Origin: Sesamum alatum
Taxonomy: Eukaryota > Streptophyta > Magnoliopsida > Lamiales > Pedaliaceae
Direction of reading: 5' to 3'
Length of the DNA: 64,000 bases
Assembly (NCBI GenBank): GCA_034509735.1
Contig: JACGWO010000012.1
Location: forward strand, 10,211,983-10,275,982
In this document: one piece after another, positions 53,982 through 64,000 of the stretch
How positions within the stretch are numbered: the first letter of the stretch is position 1
How the letters are laid out: every line of letters begins with the position of its first letter
Translations under genes and position numbers: made by a program
The notes under the pieces: model-generated
What the model saw: only the letters and a program-made list of their open reading frames with translations
Database searches by the model: none
What the model was told of the DNA's origin: nothing

Positions 53982-55099
53982 AATGGCATTGGAGACAAGT
54001 GAGAGCAAAATCCTTGTATTTGAAGGGACATGATACATTGGGAGTTACACGGTAAAAGCAAGCATCAAATTGGGACATCCCAATTATGTTTTCTCAAGGC
54101 CTAGCTCTGAGAAAACTGAAACGCTCAATCACCTCCAATCCATGGGTGCTATCATAGTCAAAGTACGTACTTCCCCACTTAATTTTCTTTTTTAATGATA
54201 TATAGACACCAGTGTATGTAGGAGACCGGACTAACCCTAATTAATGTGTTTGTTGGGAACGATGGACGAGCATGAGAAGCTTGTTTCAGTGCTTAGAGAA
54301 GTTGATGTGGTGATCTCTGCATTGGCTTATCCTCAAGTTCTTGATTAACTCAAAATCATTCAGGCCATCAAGGTAGCCGGTAATATTAAGGTAACAATGC
54401 TAGGATAAAATGCTTTTTTAGTCCCATAAAATTAGATCATTAATTTTTTTTTTGGTACCACAATTTAGGCAGGTGATGATTTCAGTCTCATAAAATACGA
54501 ACTCAGGTATTTTTAATCCTAAAAAGTCATGTGCTTTGCACATGTCTGTTAACAGTCGTTAACTTGGGACTAAAGTACCTAAAATCGTGGAACTAAAAGT
54601 ACCTAAAATCATATTTTATGGAACTAAAAATACATAAAGTCATGGTCACGTCCGTTAACATGGGACTACAAATACCTAAAATTGTGTTTTATGGGATTGA
54701 AATCGTCACCTACCTAAGTTATGGTACGAAAAAAAAATAATTTAATCTGATGGGACTAAAAAACCATTTAGCCCGAAATACTACTCAGAAGAAAAAAGTA
54801 CTAATTCCCTTTCAAAAAAAAGAAAAAATTACTAACTCTCGAACACTGATAAATGGTACAATTCTTAGAGATTTCTGCCATCGGATTTTGGTGTTGAAGA
54901 GGATAGGGTGAGTGTGTTGCCTCCCTTCGAAGCATTCCTTGAGAAGAAGAGGAAAATCAGACGTGCCGTACAGGCAGCAAACATCCCTTACACTTTTGTC
55001 TCTGCAAACTGCTTCGGCGCTTACTTTGTCAACTTTTTGCTCCGCCCTTACGAGCAAACAGAAGAGATCTCTGTCTACGGTAGTGGCGAAGCCAAAGGT
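53982..55099 (+). pseudogene. EGS-like: Eugenol/isoeugenol-synthase-like reductase, exons 1-3, 3' end lost to a retrotransposon
   Basis: Exon 1 is 53982-54162 (MALETSESKILVFEGT, stop TGA at 54031-54033 in the dinucleotide-binding loop, then [18 protein letters not shown]; donor GTACGT). Exon 2 is 54256-54390 ([20 protein letters not shown], stop TAA at 54346-54348, then KIIQAIKVAGNIK; donor GTAACA); its acceptor reads TTG instead of CAG. Exon 3 is about 54871-55099, fully open: [29 protein letters not shown] with the catalytic Lys region, [13 protein letters not shown] and [16 protein letters not shown] and the PPFEAF..K run point to the eugenol/isoeugenol synthase branch, NADPH-dependent cytosolic enzymes that reduce coniferyl acetate to phenylpropenes. 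The 42-bp insertion is absent and exon 2 continues past the array breakpoint, so this is closest to the parental gene. The remaining exons are missing from the window. Confidence 0.9.
54404..54773. mobile_element. Foldback MITE in intron 2 of the reductase copy
   Basis: Inverted ends: TGCTTTTTTAGTCCCATAAA at left and TGATGGGACTAAAAAACCAT at right, plus GGCAGGTGATGATTTCAGTC versus GATTGAAATCGTCACCTACC. About 370 bp. Removing it would leave an intron of about 110 bp. Confidence 0.8.
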
Positions 55100-55186
55100 G
55101 GAAATCTCAACCCTATCTCTTCTGAACATTTTTCAGTTAATAACAGGGTAAAATGCAACTACCCCTGTTTGTGAAAATGTTTAAAA
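55100..55186 (+). other. Reductase intron 3 start, cut by the copia LTR
   Basis: After GCCAAAG the expected family sequence is not found, and a GTGGAA could be a weak donor. The last bases before the LTR are TAAAA (55182-55186), the likely 5-bp target site of the copia element. Confidence 0.45.
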
Positions 55187-57412
55187 TGAAGGACAAGCGG
55201 ATCCGCCCGGGAGCGCGAGCGGAAGCGAGAAAGCGAGAAATTGTGCGTAAATTTAAATCTAATTCAAATACGCGAATCCCAAGGGGTGTACCCTTGGGTG
55301 CTCAACCGGGCGTTCGATGTAGGATGTGTAAATATTAAAACATATATTTAAGCACATAGGGCATAGATATATAAATGAAATCAATCAAAGCATAATCAAA
55401 CGTTACCTTTGGTTGTTTAGCGTATGCTCCTGGCTACTTGCGTTGTTCCTTCTTCGGAATGCTCACGAAATCCAAACGTATGGATTCTCCAAAGGTGATC
55501 CACACCACACCGGAAGAAACACACGTTCTTCTTGCTAGAAAAGAACGGGTTTAGAAGGAATCGATTTAAGAGAAGAACACTATGAATTAGTGTTCTCTTA
55601 AACTTACTTTGTTCTTCTTCTTGATTCAAAATCAAGTGAAGAACACAAGTGTAAGAGAGGGAGAGAGCACGGAAATTGAGAGAGAGGAGAGGATTTTTGT
55701 CTTCTCTTTTTCCTAGAAAAAAATGAATAATGAATCACTTATGCTTGGTGTTGTATATTCTAACATATATACATAATTAATGTGATTATTGGAATATGTC
55801 TAGGTTCATCCAAGGATGTCTAGATTCATTCCAATCAATCACCATCAATTCTTCAATCAAGCCTACCAAAATTTATGGTATGAACAAATCATACCAAAAG
55901 GGAAGAGCTTGATTGGAGTTGATTTGTCTCTTTCCAAAAGAGATAAGTCAACATACCACCTAGCATGAAACATGGCTGATTTTGCTTCCTCCAAGGGAGC
56001 GTGTCGACCATGTTTAATTAAGGAAAGAAGTCCAACTTCTTCCCATTCCAAATTAGAAATTATTTCTCCTCTCGGGTATAATTTAACGGACCGGGTTTTA
56101 TCGTAATCCAATTACGACAAACTCAATATTAAATCCAATTTAATGTCCACTTAAATTATTCCCGTTGATCTTTTAATCTAATTAAAAGATCCAACGTCTC
56201 AACATCTCAACTTTTCATATTTAATCGAAAATCCAATTTACCAATTAAATGAAAGCCCGATACAATATCGGCCCGTACATCCAATGGACTTTCCCTTAAG
56301 TAATCCAATTACTTATTTTATCCTTCGAGATTGACTTCAAGTCGATCTCTCAACCTCCTCGGTGATTTGTGTGTGACCCTTTAGGTTCACCCTCAACTAG
56401 ACTTGGGCCCATGTCCCACAAGGGCCCGTTACCATGGGTGGCCGTCTAGCAACGGTCCATGGCACTAGAGACTAAGTGAATTGGCGTGAACATTTAGGCG
56501 CCGATTCCGTACGGGTACGATCCTTCCGTCTACCGTGTCCCGGCCTTAGTCTAGGGTATGGAATTGCGCGTCGGTTCCCATCCTTGACTAGGCATCTATG
56601 CTTAATACTCGAGACCACGTATGCTTCATTGTATCGACACAGGAAACCATTCCCTGTTCGACCAACCACTGTGGCCACAGCTTCAAACAGCATGAACGTG
56701 TCTCCGAGTGCATAGGAGATACCTCTGTCACATACTGACAGGGGACGGATCCTCTTCCTTGAATCCACCGTCCTCGCTACACATTTTGACTGCACTGGAC
56801 AAGGCTTACGATAATCATCTTACAGAATGATTACCTCTCGCCAGATCCAAGATACAGTCGTCCTGTGCACGCGACTGCCATGATCCCTCAAGTCTGAGGA
56901 TTACTCCCGTACTATCGGAACCGGGGAAAACCAATCATACCGACCAAGCCTCCAAGGCTTCCATATGATGATCCCCGCGAGTCAGTCCAGTCGGCTCGAA
57001 CCCAGTCGACCAACCCATCAAGATCGTGTAGGCGTCCCACGCCTGTCGCCGATGAAACACGGCACTCATCCAATGAACACGACTCTTGACGCAAGTCTCA
57101 ATAGGACTCTCGATGCCCTGTCTCGAGGTCCTCGACTTGGAACGTTTCAGACCCAACTCTTAATCAGTTGGTTTCATGACCACCATCCAATGCGTGGCCC
57201 AACTGCACGAGTTGTTATCCATGGTCTGTGGGCTTTGTTGCGATATAAGTTAAACACCATTTTAACAAATGTAAGATGAGCGCAACAAAGAAGGTACCAT
57301 TGGTGACGAATACTCATCTTATTCATCACATAATAATATTATATTTACATCAAGTTGTCAGATAGGTTACAAATCGCCAAACCTATTGGCTTTCTGGTCA
57401 CCTATTCTAACA
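55187..57412 (-). repeat. 3' LTR of the copia element
   Basis: On the plus strand it runs TGAAGGACAAGCGG ... CTATTCTAACA (2226 bp). On the coding strand it starts TGTTAGAATAGG and ends TTCA. Minus-strand ORFs inside (for example 55417-55635, present also in the other LTR) are probably chance. Confidence 0.9.
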
Positions 57413-57424
57413 ATCTCCCACTTG
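57413..57424 (-). other. Polypurine tract of the copia element
   Basis: On the coding strand, AAGTGGGAGAT lies directly before the LTR start TGTTAGAATAGG. Confidence 0.75.
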
Positions 57425-57426
57425 AC

Positions 57427-59013
57427 CTAAAGCCAATCACCCATTGACATCAAACCCATCTTATCCAGATGTTGAGTATGGGCAAGTTGCGACATGGGCT
57501 TAGTAAGTGGATCTGCTATGTTTTCTGCGGAGCTGACTCAGTCCATCCGAACTTCACCCCTACTAACCATCTCTCTGAGCAGATGGTAGCGTCTAAGAAT
57601 ATGCTTGGATCGGTGATGAGATCTCGGTTCCTTTGCTTGCGCTATAGCCCCGTTGTTATCGCAGAAGATAACCACTGGCTCAGCGATGCTAGGTATTACA
57701 CCCAACTCTTGGATATAGCTCTTCATCCAAACCGCCTCCTTAGCAGCTTCCGAAGCTGCTATGTATTCAGACTCTGTGGTGGAGTCCGCCGTGGTAGCCT
57801 GCTTGGAACTCTTCCAAGCGACCACGCCACCATTAAGTCTGAACACATAATCAGACTGAGACTTGGCATCATCGTCATCCGACTGGAAGCTAGAGTCGCT
57901 ATAGCCTTCCAGTATCAACTCTCCACCGCCGTAGATCAAGAACATGTCCTTAGTCCTTTTTAGGTACTTCAAGATAGTCTTGACTGCACTCCAGTGTGCC
58001 TCTCCGGCACACGACTGATATGGACTTGTTACGCTCAAAGCGAAAGCCACATCAGGTCTAGTGCATTGAACAGCATGCTGTATGCTGCCTACGGCTGAAG
58101 CATAGGGGATGTCCAACATCCTTTTAAGCTCCTCATCAGTCTTAGGAGACTGCTTCTTGGATAACTTAATTCCATGCCTCATTGGAAGGAATCCTCGTTT
58201 TGAGTTCTCCATCTTGAATCTCTTCAAGACTTTCTCAATATACGAGGACTGGGCCATTCCTAACATCCTTCTAGACCTATCCCTGTAGATCTTGATGCCA
58301 AGGATGTAGGATGCCTCGCCCATATCCTTCATGGAGAATTGCGTTGACAACCAAGCTTTAGTGGTACCCAACATCTTAGCGTCATTCCCAATGAGCAAGA
58401 TGTCATCCACATAAAGCACCAGAAACGCAACTGAGCTCCCACTGATCTTCTTGTATACACAAGGATCGGACTCGTTCTTGGTGAAATCACATCCCCGTAT
58501 GACTTCATCAAAACGTATGTTCCAGCTTCGGGAAGCTTGTTTGAGGCCATAGATGGACCTTTGGAGACGGCAGACCTTCTGCTCTTCTCCAACAGTTGTG
58601 AAACCCTCCGGCTGATCCATATAGATCTCTTCCTCTATGAAACCGTTGAGGAAAGCCGTTTTCACGTCCATCTGCCATATTTCATAGTCATACCATGCTG
58701 CTATGGCAAGCAGTATCCGAATGGACTTGGCCATTGCTACGGGCGAGTAGGTTTCCTCAAAATCGACCCCGGGTCGTTAAGTGTAACCTTTCGCCACAAG
58801 CCTGGCTTTGAAGGTTGTAACCTCCCTGTCAGCTCCAACCTTACGTTTGTAGACCCATTTACACCCTACGGGTTTAACCCCTTTGGGTGGATCTACTAGG
58901 GTCCAAACCTTGTTTGTACCCATCGAGTCCATCTCGGATTTCATGGCCTCAAGCCACTTGTCCGAATCGATGTCCGACATCGCTTCTCCATATGTCTTTG
59001 GATCATTATCCAA
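57427..59013 (-). pseudogene. pol: Copia reverse transcriptase and RNase H
   Basis: Begins near 59013 with WLEAMKSEMDSMGTNKVWTL and GCKWVYKRKVG, the standard start of copia RVT_2. A TAA near 58780 interrupts (KGYT*RPGVDF). Then WQMDVKTAFLNGFIEEEIYM, LYVDDILLIG (the catalytic YVDD) and, in RNase H, GYSDSSFQSD, TADSTTESEYIAASEAAKEA and HHRSKHI. A TGA near 57538 is followed in frame by ENIADPLTKP and the natural end TAG at 57427. Two nonsense codons; all motifs present. Confidence 0.9.
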
Positions 59014-60875
59014 CTGACCGGTCAGGCCCAGAAATCCATACCTATCAGGTGCATGGATACTCTGGCCAACCTACGGAGGACTGGAACAATATCAGTGGGA
59101 ACCACTGGCTCAGATGTCACTGCCGCCTCATGGGGTACCTCACTTGATTCCTCAAGGAGTACCTCATCGCGTCGACTATCCGATGGAAAACCTTTTTTCA
59201 AGAACACTGCGTTTCGCGAGACAAAAACCTTTTTCTCGGAGGGATCATAGAAATAATACCCCGCAGTTTCTTTCGGATAGCCGATGAACCTGCATAAACT
59301 AGACCTCGAGTCCAGTTTATCTCCCACTAATCTCTTGACATATGCGGGGCAACCCCACACTTTCAAGTATTTGTAGGAGGCAGGCTTGCCATGCCATATC
59401 TCATATGGCGTCTGGGATACCTTTTTAGATGGCGCCAAGTTCAAAACTTTGGCCGCCGTCTCAAGAGCGTATCCCCAGAAGGAAAGGGGTAGTTCGGTAA
59501 AACTCATCATGGATCGGACCATGTCCAACAAGGTCCGATTCCTCCTTTCAGACACACCATTAAGCTGCGGTGTTCAAGGAGGGGTCCACTGAGAGAGAAT
59601 CCCATTCTCTTTTAGATAATCAGTAAACTCACCACTCAAATACTCTCCACCTCGGTCCGACCGAAGGGCTTTGATCTTTCGACCGGTTTGGTTCTCTACT
59701 TCAAGTCTGTATTCCTTAAACTTTCCAAAGGCTTCAGACTTGTACCTCATCAGGTAAACATAACCATACCGTGAGTGATCATCGGTAAAGGTTATGAAGT
59801 ACGAGTACCCACCTCTAGCCTGAGTATTTAGTGGACCACAGACATCTGTATGGATCAAATCCAACAGACCACTGGCTAGCGTACTTTGTCCAACAAAGGG
59901 TTTCTTGGTCATCTTTCCCTTTAGACAGGATTTGCAGGTCGGTAGGTTGTCCAAATTGTCTATTTCTAGAATCTTTGAGTCCACCAACCTTCTTATCCTA
60001 TCTTTAGAGATATGACCTAACCTCCTATGCCATATCTGTGCGTTATTATGATCATCACATTTTCGTTTGTGTTCTGCAGTCATAATCCAATTAGACTGTT
60101 GAAGTATGTACAGACCGTTGACCAATGTACCAAGCAGATGAGAAATACCATCTTTGATAATGAAAAAACCGTTTTTATTGATGGTAAATTCATATCCCTC
60201 CTTATCAAGGACCGGGATGGAAACAATGTTTTTAATCATGCTAGGTACATAGAAACAGTCGTTCAGTACAATCCTAACATGACTACTAATGGCTAACTCT
60301 AGTGATCCTACGGCCTCCGCAGCAACGGCCTTGCCATCGCCTAGCCTCAGGATCATCTCATCCTTGGTTAGCCTTCTGCTTCTTTGCAGTGCCTGCAAAT
60401 CATTGCAGATGTGAGCACCACACCCGGTATCCAATACCCATGAAGCAGAATTAGTAATCATATTAACTTCAACCACAAACACACCTGGGTTGGAGAGGAG
60501 TTGTGGGCGCTCCCTCTTCCAATGCCCTTTCCCTTGGCAATGCATGCAGACATCATTTGCCTTGGACCGCTGAGAACCACGGCCCTTCCCTTTCCCTTTG
60601 CTCGGTCCAACCGGAGCAACAGGGACGCCTGGAGCGCGAGCAGGGGCCACAACCGTCTTCCCTTTGCCCTTCTTCCTCTTCCAGCGTCCGGCCCTCTTGC
60701 CATTCGCCTTGGAGGTCGAAACCTCTCCTATCAATACCGCCGGCGCCGACTTGTGGGTCGTTGCCTCGTATTGAACCAGCATGTTGATCAACTCATGAAT
60801 AAACTTCTCAAGTCCGTTCATGTTATAGTTTACAACAAACGGGTCATAGGATGGAGGAAGCGACTGGAGGATCAC
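59014..60875 (-). pseudogene. Copia gag C-terminus, protease, GAG-pre-integrase and integrase
   Basis: From 60875: zinc knuckle CMHCQGKGHWKRERP, in which the last Cys of the CCHC pattern appears replaced by Arg; protease WVLDTGCGAHICNDL; pre-integrase IWHRRLGHISKDRIRRLV and CKSCLKGKMTKKPF; integrase core LIHTDVCGPL, TFTDDHSRYGYVYLM and ALRSDRGGEYLSGEF. A TGA near 59573 interrupts just before TPQLNGVSERRNRTL, after which the core and C-terminal part continue to about 59022 (SFWGYALETAAKVLN, PYEIWHGKPASYKYLKVWGC). A frameshift near 59040 precedes RT. Order gag-protease-integrase-RT identifies Ty1/copia. Confidence 0.9.
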
Positions 60876-61345
60876 GTCAATGTACGTGTCATTGTTAACC
60901 CAGCTTTAAGGTCCTCGAGTTTCTCCACTAGGGAGAGCATCTTGATCCCATGACTTTGTACAGACGCTCCTTCAGCAAGCTTGGTGCCAAAGAATGCTTT
61001 TGTGGCGGCATATCTAATATGCTTATCCGGAACCGCATAAACCTCATTCATGCGGAGCATTATGGCGGAGACGTTGTCCAGCCTCTCATACTGCTTCTGG
61101 ATGTCGTTAGATATTGAAGCCAGTATGATACTGCGTACTTTCCGGTTGTCCTCATGCCATTTCTCGAACGTCAAACGTTCTTCAGGCGTGGACCCCTCCG
61201 GTAAGTCGCTCGGTGGCGGCTCGTCCAAGATGTAGCCTTGGTTCTCGAAACCGAGGACAATCATCAGGTTTCTCAGCCAGTCCGAGTAGTTCGTTCCGTT
61301 GAATTTGTTAGTCTCAAGAATCATGGTTAACGGGTTCTTAGACAT
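60872..61345 (-). pseudogene. gag: Copia gag N-terminal part
   Basis: ATG at 61345 gives MSKNPLTMILETNKFNGTNY, then SDWLRNLMIVLGFENQGYIL and VRSIILASISNDIQKQYERL, the usual UBN2-like copia gag start; an in-frame upstream ATG at 61405 adds a hydrophobic leader unlike the family, so I prefer 61345. It ends at TAA 60872 and overlaps the next frame at 60875, so a frameshift separates it from the rest (continues PPSYDPFVVNYNMN). Confidence 0.85.
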
Positions 61346-63099
61346 ATCTACATTAATGAAAATGTCAAGCAGAAATAAGCAGATGATGGTAATATTATTG
61401 TTCAAGTTGAAGACTTGGTCTTTTAGTCTTTAACCCTCCTACTATTTATACGAAAGTCCGCCACTCTCAAGCGGAGTTTCGGGAAACCATTTCCTAGTGG
61501 GCTTGGGATCCACAAGCGTAATCTCCATGCCCCGCTTTTACGATTCACATGAAGAAGACCTTGTGGGAGATATCCAATATCATTCTCATCCAATGAGATT
61601 TCCAAGATATTTTGCCTCACCTATTCACATGGTCCCGAGGACTCCAAGCGAACCATGTTACTCAGTGTTGGGCCCGACCCATCAACCAAATCATGCCTCA
61701 AACTGTCGCCCCCCACGACTCGTGAGACAGGGAAACAATGAGCGTAGTCTTTTTGTTCACAACAATAGTGCAGCTTTCCCCTAGTCCAAGTGTGCCACGA
61801 CTCGTGAGACCACACTTGGGTAGTGGTAGCTTCCTCACCACATTGCTGTGGATGGAAGGCTCGGACAGACCAAAATACCATTTTGATCCAAGTCCGTACT
61901 GGGCCTAATATTTAATTTGGTCCAACCAAATGAGAGTTTGTGTATGACCGAGACCTCATCACATTATTGTGTTTTAGCATGCATAAATATCCAATATTTA
62001 AAGCGATAAATAAATACGCTGCATGCAGAAAACATAGCATACCCCTGTTTAGGATGATCACAAGCCCAACCTATGCGACCCACTGAGCCCGCAGTGAGTC
62101 TATGGTCTGTCTAGGGTGGTCCTAAATTATTACAATAATAATAAACCCATTGTCATTCCAATGGGCCTTGAAGTGCTTCTTGCTTCACGCCTTGATGCTT
62201 CTCCTTGGGGTCTTCGACTCCAATTGCTTGTTAAAATTAAAACCTCACCAATCCTATCAACTCTCATTACAACTGAAAGTAATACATCGGTAATAAAGAA
62301 AACAAGCCTTAACATCATGAGGTTGATAATACGGGAGATGATAGTCCCAAAAACAAGAGGCACGCAGGCCCCACCCAACAGAAAATAAATGATCATACAT
62401 TCATCCATACATAAGGTCTAGGGCTCTTGTGATCATCCCATGTTGATTCCATCAACTCACATAACATAATTATTCCAAATAATCATGCATAAATAACCAA
62501 TGGATATTCCAAATACCCAAGTGATGTCCAACATCACAAAAGCATAAATATACAAATAATATGCAAAATTCAAATTTTAAATTTAATGGACATTTTAAAC
62601 AATGCATCCAATGCATGTATTAATCCCAAATTAATCAAGCAAATTTAATTCAAGGAATAATCCAATTATCCCAAAATCAAAAATGCAAAATTAACATATT
62701 TTCAGAATATTGTGCAGAAAAATACAGAAAATCGAATTTTTCAGAAAAAAGTCGAAAAAACGGCATAAAACGGCCCAGCCGTTGTGCTGGCCGGCCGCCC
62801 GCGCACACAGGACAGCACGCGCGCCTGCGCGCGGCCGCTGCCGACCGATCCCAAATTTTTTTTTTTTTTTTTGTTTTTTCAAAACTGTTTCAGCACAATA
62901 ACATTAATATTATTCTGAAAATAAGCATGCAATTTTAGATCCAATCTAACAAAATTAAGCATGCCAAAAGTCCATTAAATCCAAACAATTGAATCATCAT
63001 ATTATTCATATATTTATGTAATCTAACATGCCAATAAAGCCATTTAAAAGCAAGTAGATCATGCCAAACACATAGATCTATGCCCCTTACATCGAACCG
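61346..63099 (-). other. Untranslated leader of the copia element
   Basis: About 1.75 kb between primer-binding site and gag. Short ORFs have no recognised family. A GC-rich patch at 62762-62850 (GCCGGCCGCCCGCGCACAC, GCGCGCCTGCGCGCGGCCGC) can fold on itself and stands next to a T-run at 62857-62873. Confidence 0.6.
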
Positions 63100-63111
63100 G
63101 CTCTGATACCA
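63100..63111 (-). other. Primer-binding site of the copia element
   Basis: Coding-strand TGGTATCAGAGC, complementary to the 3' end of plant initiator tRNA-Met, two bases after the LTR. Confidence 0.9.
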
Positions 63112-63113
63112 CT

Positions 63114-64000
63114 TGAAGGACAAGTGGATCCGCCCGGGAGCGCGAGCGGAAGCGAGAAAGCGAGAAATTGTGCGTAAATTTAAATCTAATTCAAAATACG
63201 CGAATCCCAAGGGGTGTACCCTTGGGTGCTCAACCGGGCGTTCGATGTAGGATGTGTAAATATTAAAACATATATTTAAGCACATAGGGCATAGATATAA
63301 CAATGAAATCAATCAAAGCGTAATAAATCGTTACCTTGATTGTTTAGCGTATGCTCCCGGCTACTTGCGTTGTTCCTTCTCCGGAATGCTCACGAAATCC
63401 AAACGTATGGATTCTCCAAAGGTGATCCACACCACACCGGAAGAAACACACGTTCTTCTTGCTAGAAAAGAACGGGTTTAGAAGGAATCGGTTTAAGAGA
63501 AGAACACTATGAATTAGTGTTCTCTTAAACTTACTTTGTTCTTCTTCTTGATTCAAAATCAAGTGAAGAACACAATTGTAAGAGAGGGAGAGAGCACGAA
63601 AATTGAGAGAGAGGAGAGGATTTTTGTCTTCTCTTTTTCCTAGAAAAAGATGAATAATGAATCACTTATGCTTGGTGTTGTATATTCTAATATATATACA
63701 TAATTAATGTGATTATTGGAATGTGTCCAGGTTCATCCAAGGATGTCTAGATTCATTCCAATCAATCACCATCAATTCTTTAATCAAGCCTACCAAAATT
63801 TATGGTATGATCAAATCATACCAAAAAGGAAGAGCTTGATTGGAGTTGATTTGTCTCTTTCCAAAAGAGATAAGTCAACATACCACCTAGCATGAAACAT
63901 GGCTGATTTTGCTTCCTCCAAGGGAGCGTGTCGACCATGTTTAATTAAGGAAAGAAGTCCAACTTCTTCCCATTCCAAATTAGGAATTATTTCTCCTCTC
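63114..64000 (-). repeat. 5' LTR of the copia element (partial)
   Basis: Homologous to 55187-56075 with about 20 differences by eye; the remaining about 1.3 kb lies beyond the window. Confidence 0.9.

Larger units (their letters stand above)
55187..64000 (-). mobile_element. Ty1/copia LTR retrotransposon with 2.2-kb LTRs (5' LTR runs off the window)
   Basis: The minus-strand element has its 3' LTR at 55187-57412, polypurine tract at 57413-57424, polyprotein at 57427-61345, leader, tRNA-iMet-type primer-binding site at 63100-63111 and 5' LTR from 63114 past the window end. Integrase before RT is the copia order. The two LTRs differ at roughly 20 positions in the first ~885 bp by eye, so the insertion is fairly recent; yet the polyprotein has several stops. 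Confidence 0.92.

Noticed and set aside
55417..55635. 72-residue ORF repeated in both copia LTRs (also 63344-63562)
   Set aside because: Identical because the LTRs are copies of each other; no known domain and LTR ORFs are common by chance.
56472..57279. ORFs on both strands in the copia 3' LTR
   Set aside because: Less AT-rich LTR sequence with overlapping frames on both strands; corresponding LTR parts in the solo LTR do not keep them open.
61423..62408. ORFs in the copia leader
   Set aside because: No homology recognised and located in the untranslated leader.
1..64000. CRISPR arrays, bacterial operons, riboswitches or tRNA/rRNA genes
   Set aside because: Repeats present are satellites, subterminal arrays and transposon duplicates; no spacer-repeat architecture, and all coding evidence is plant nuclear. 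No tRNA cloverleaf was recognised by eye.

Overview
The window is repeat-rich nuclear DNA of a flowering plant, most likely a eudicot. Everything recognisable fits that: Ty3/gypsy (Tat-type and Athila-like), Ty1/copia, L1-type LINE, CACTA and MITE elements, plus spliced exons of a eugenol/isoeugenol-synthase-like reductase. Species or family cannot be fixed from sequence alone. I find no clearly intact host gene, tRNA or rRNA; most open frames are low-complexity or transposon shadows.

The unifying theme is a family of broken copies of one gene, an NADPH-dependent reductase of the PIP family (pinoresinol-lariciresinol, isoflavone and phenylcoumaran benzylic ether reductases), eugenol/isoeugenol synthase branch. 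The best copy (53982-55099, + strand) has exons 1, 2 and 3, but carries two nonsense codons and a lost splice acceptor, and a Ty1/copia element cuts off its 3' end. The other copies (near 4.5, 6.2, 20.5, 29.8, 31.2, 38.8, 40.3, 41.7 and 44.9 kb) carry only the TATA-containing promoter, exon 1, intron 1 and/or part of exon 2. All copies that retain exon 2 stop at the same point in it and are joined there to the same AT-rich sequence, (TA)n(GA)n tract and GC-rich purine block. They therefore descend from one chimeric founder that was amplified in tandem (about 1.45 kb per unit at 37.8-43.1 kb) and as a larger unit of about 5.8 kb (4.3-8.8, 20.5-23.9 and 29.7-35.5 kb).

Layout. 0-2.75 kb: AT repeats, an 87-bp satellite and a CACTA 3' end. 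2.75-4.3 kb: AT-rich, no gene. 4.3-8.8 kb: array block A. 8.8-19.7 kb: a decayed Tat-type gypsy element carrying gag, protease, reverse transcriptase, RNase H, a second RNase H and integrase, a spliced antisense gene, and a nested copia-family solo LTR. 19.7-20.3 kb: CACTA fragment. 20.5-23.9 kb: block B. 23.9-29.7 kb: an apparently full-length but dead LINE on the minus strand with a 16-bp target-site duplication. 29.7-35.7 kb: block C. 35.7-37.8 kb: CACTA 5' end and an Athila-like LTR/gag element. 37.8-43.1 kb: the 1.45-kb tandem array, interrupted at 43.1-44.7 kb by a possible organellar insert and a long-TIR element. 44.9-46.7 kb: a retroelement or pararetrovirus-like relic. 46.9-48.6 kb: a giant foldback. 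48.7-53.9 kb: a foldback MITE containing a 4.6-kb CACTA element. 53.9-55.2 kb: best reductase copy. 55.2-64 kb: Ty1/copia element on the minus strand, extending beyond the window.

The parts do not form a working pathway. The window records repeated duplication and nested insertion in what was probably a reductase gene cluster. The repeated promoters and large inverted repeats could still be transcribed and feed small-RNA pathways, which is inference.
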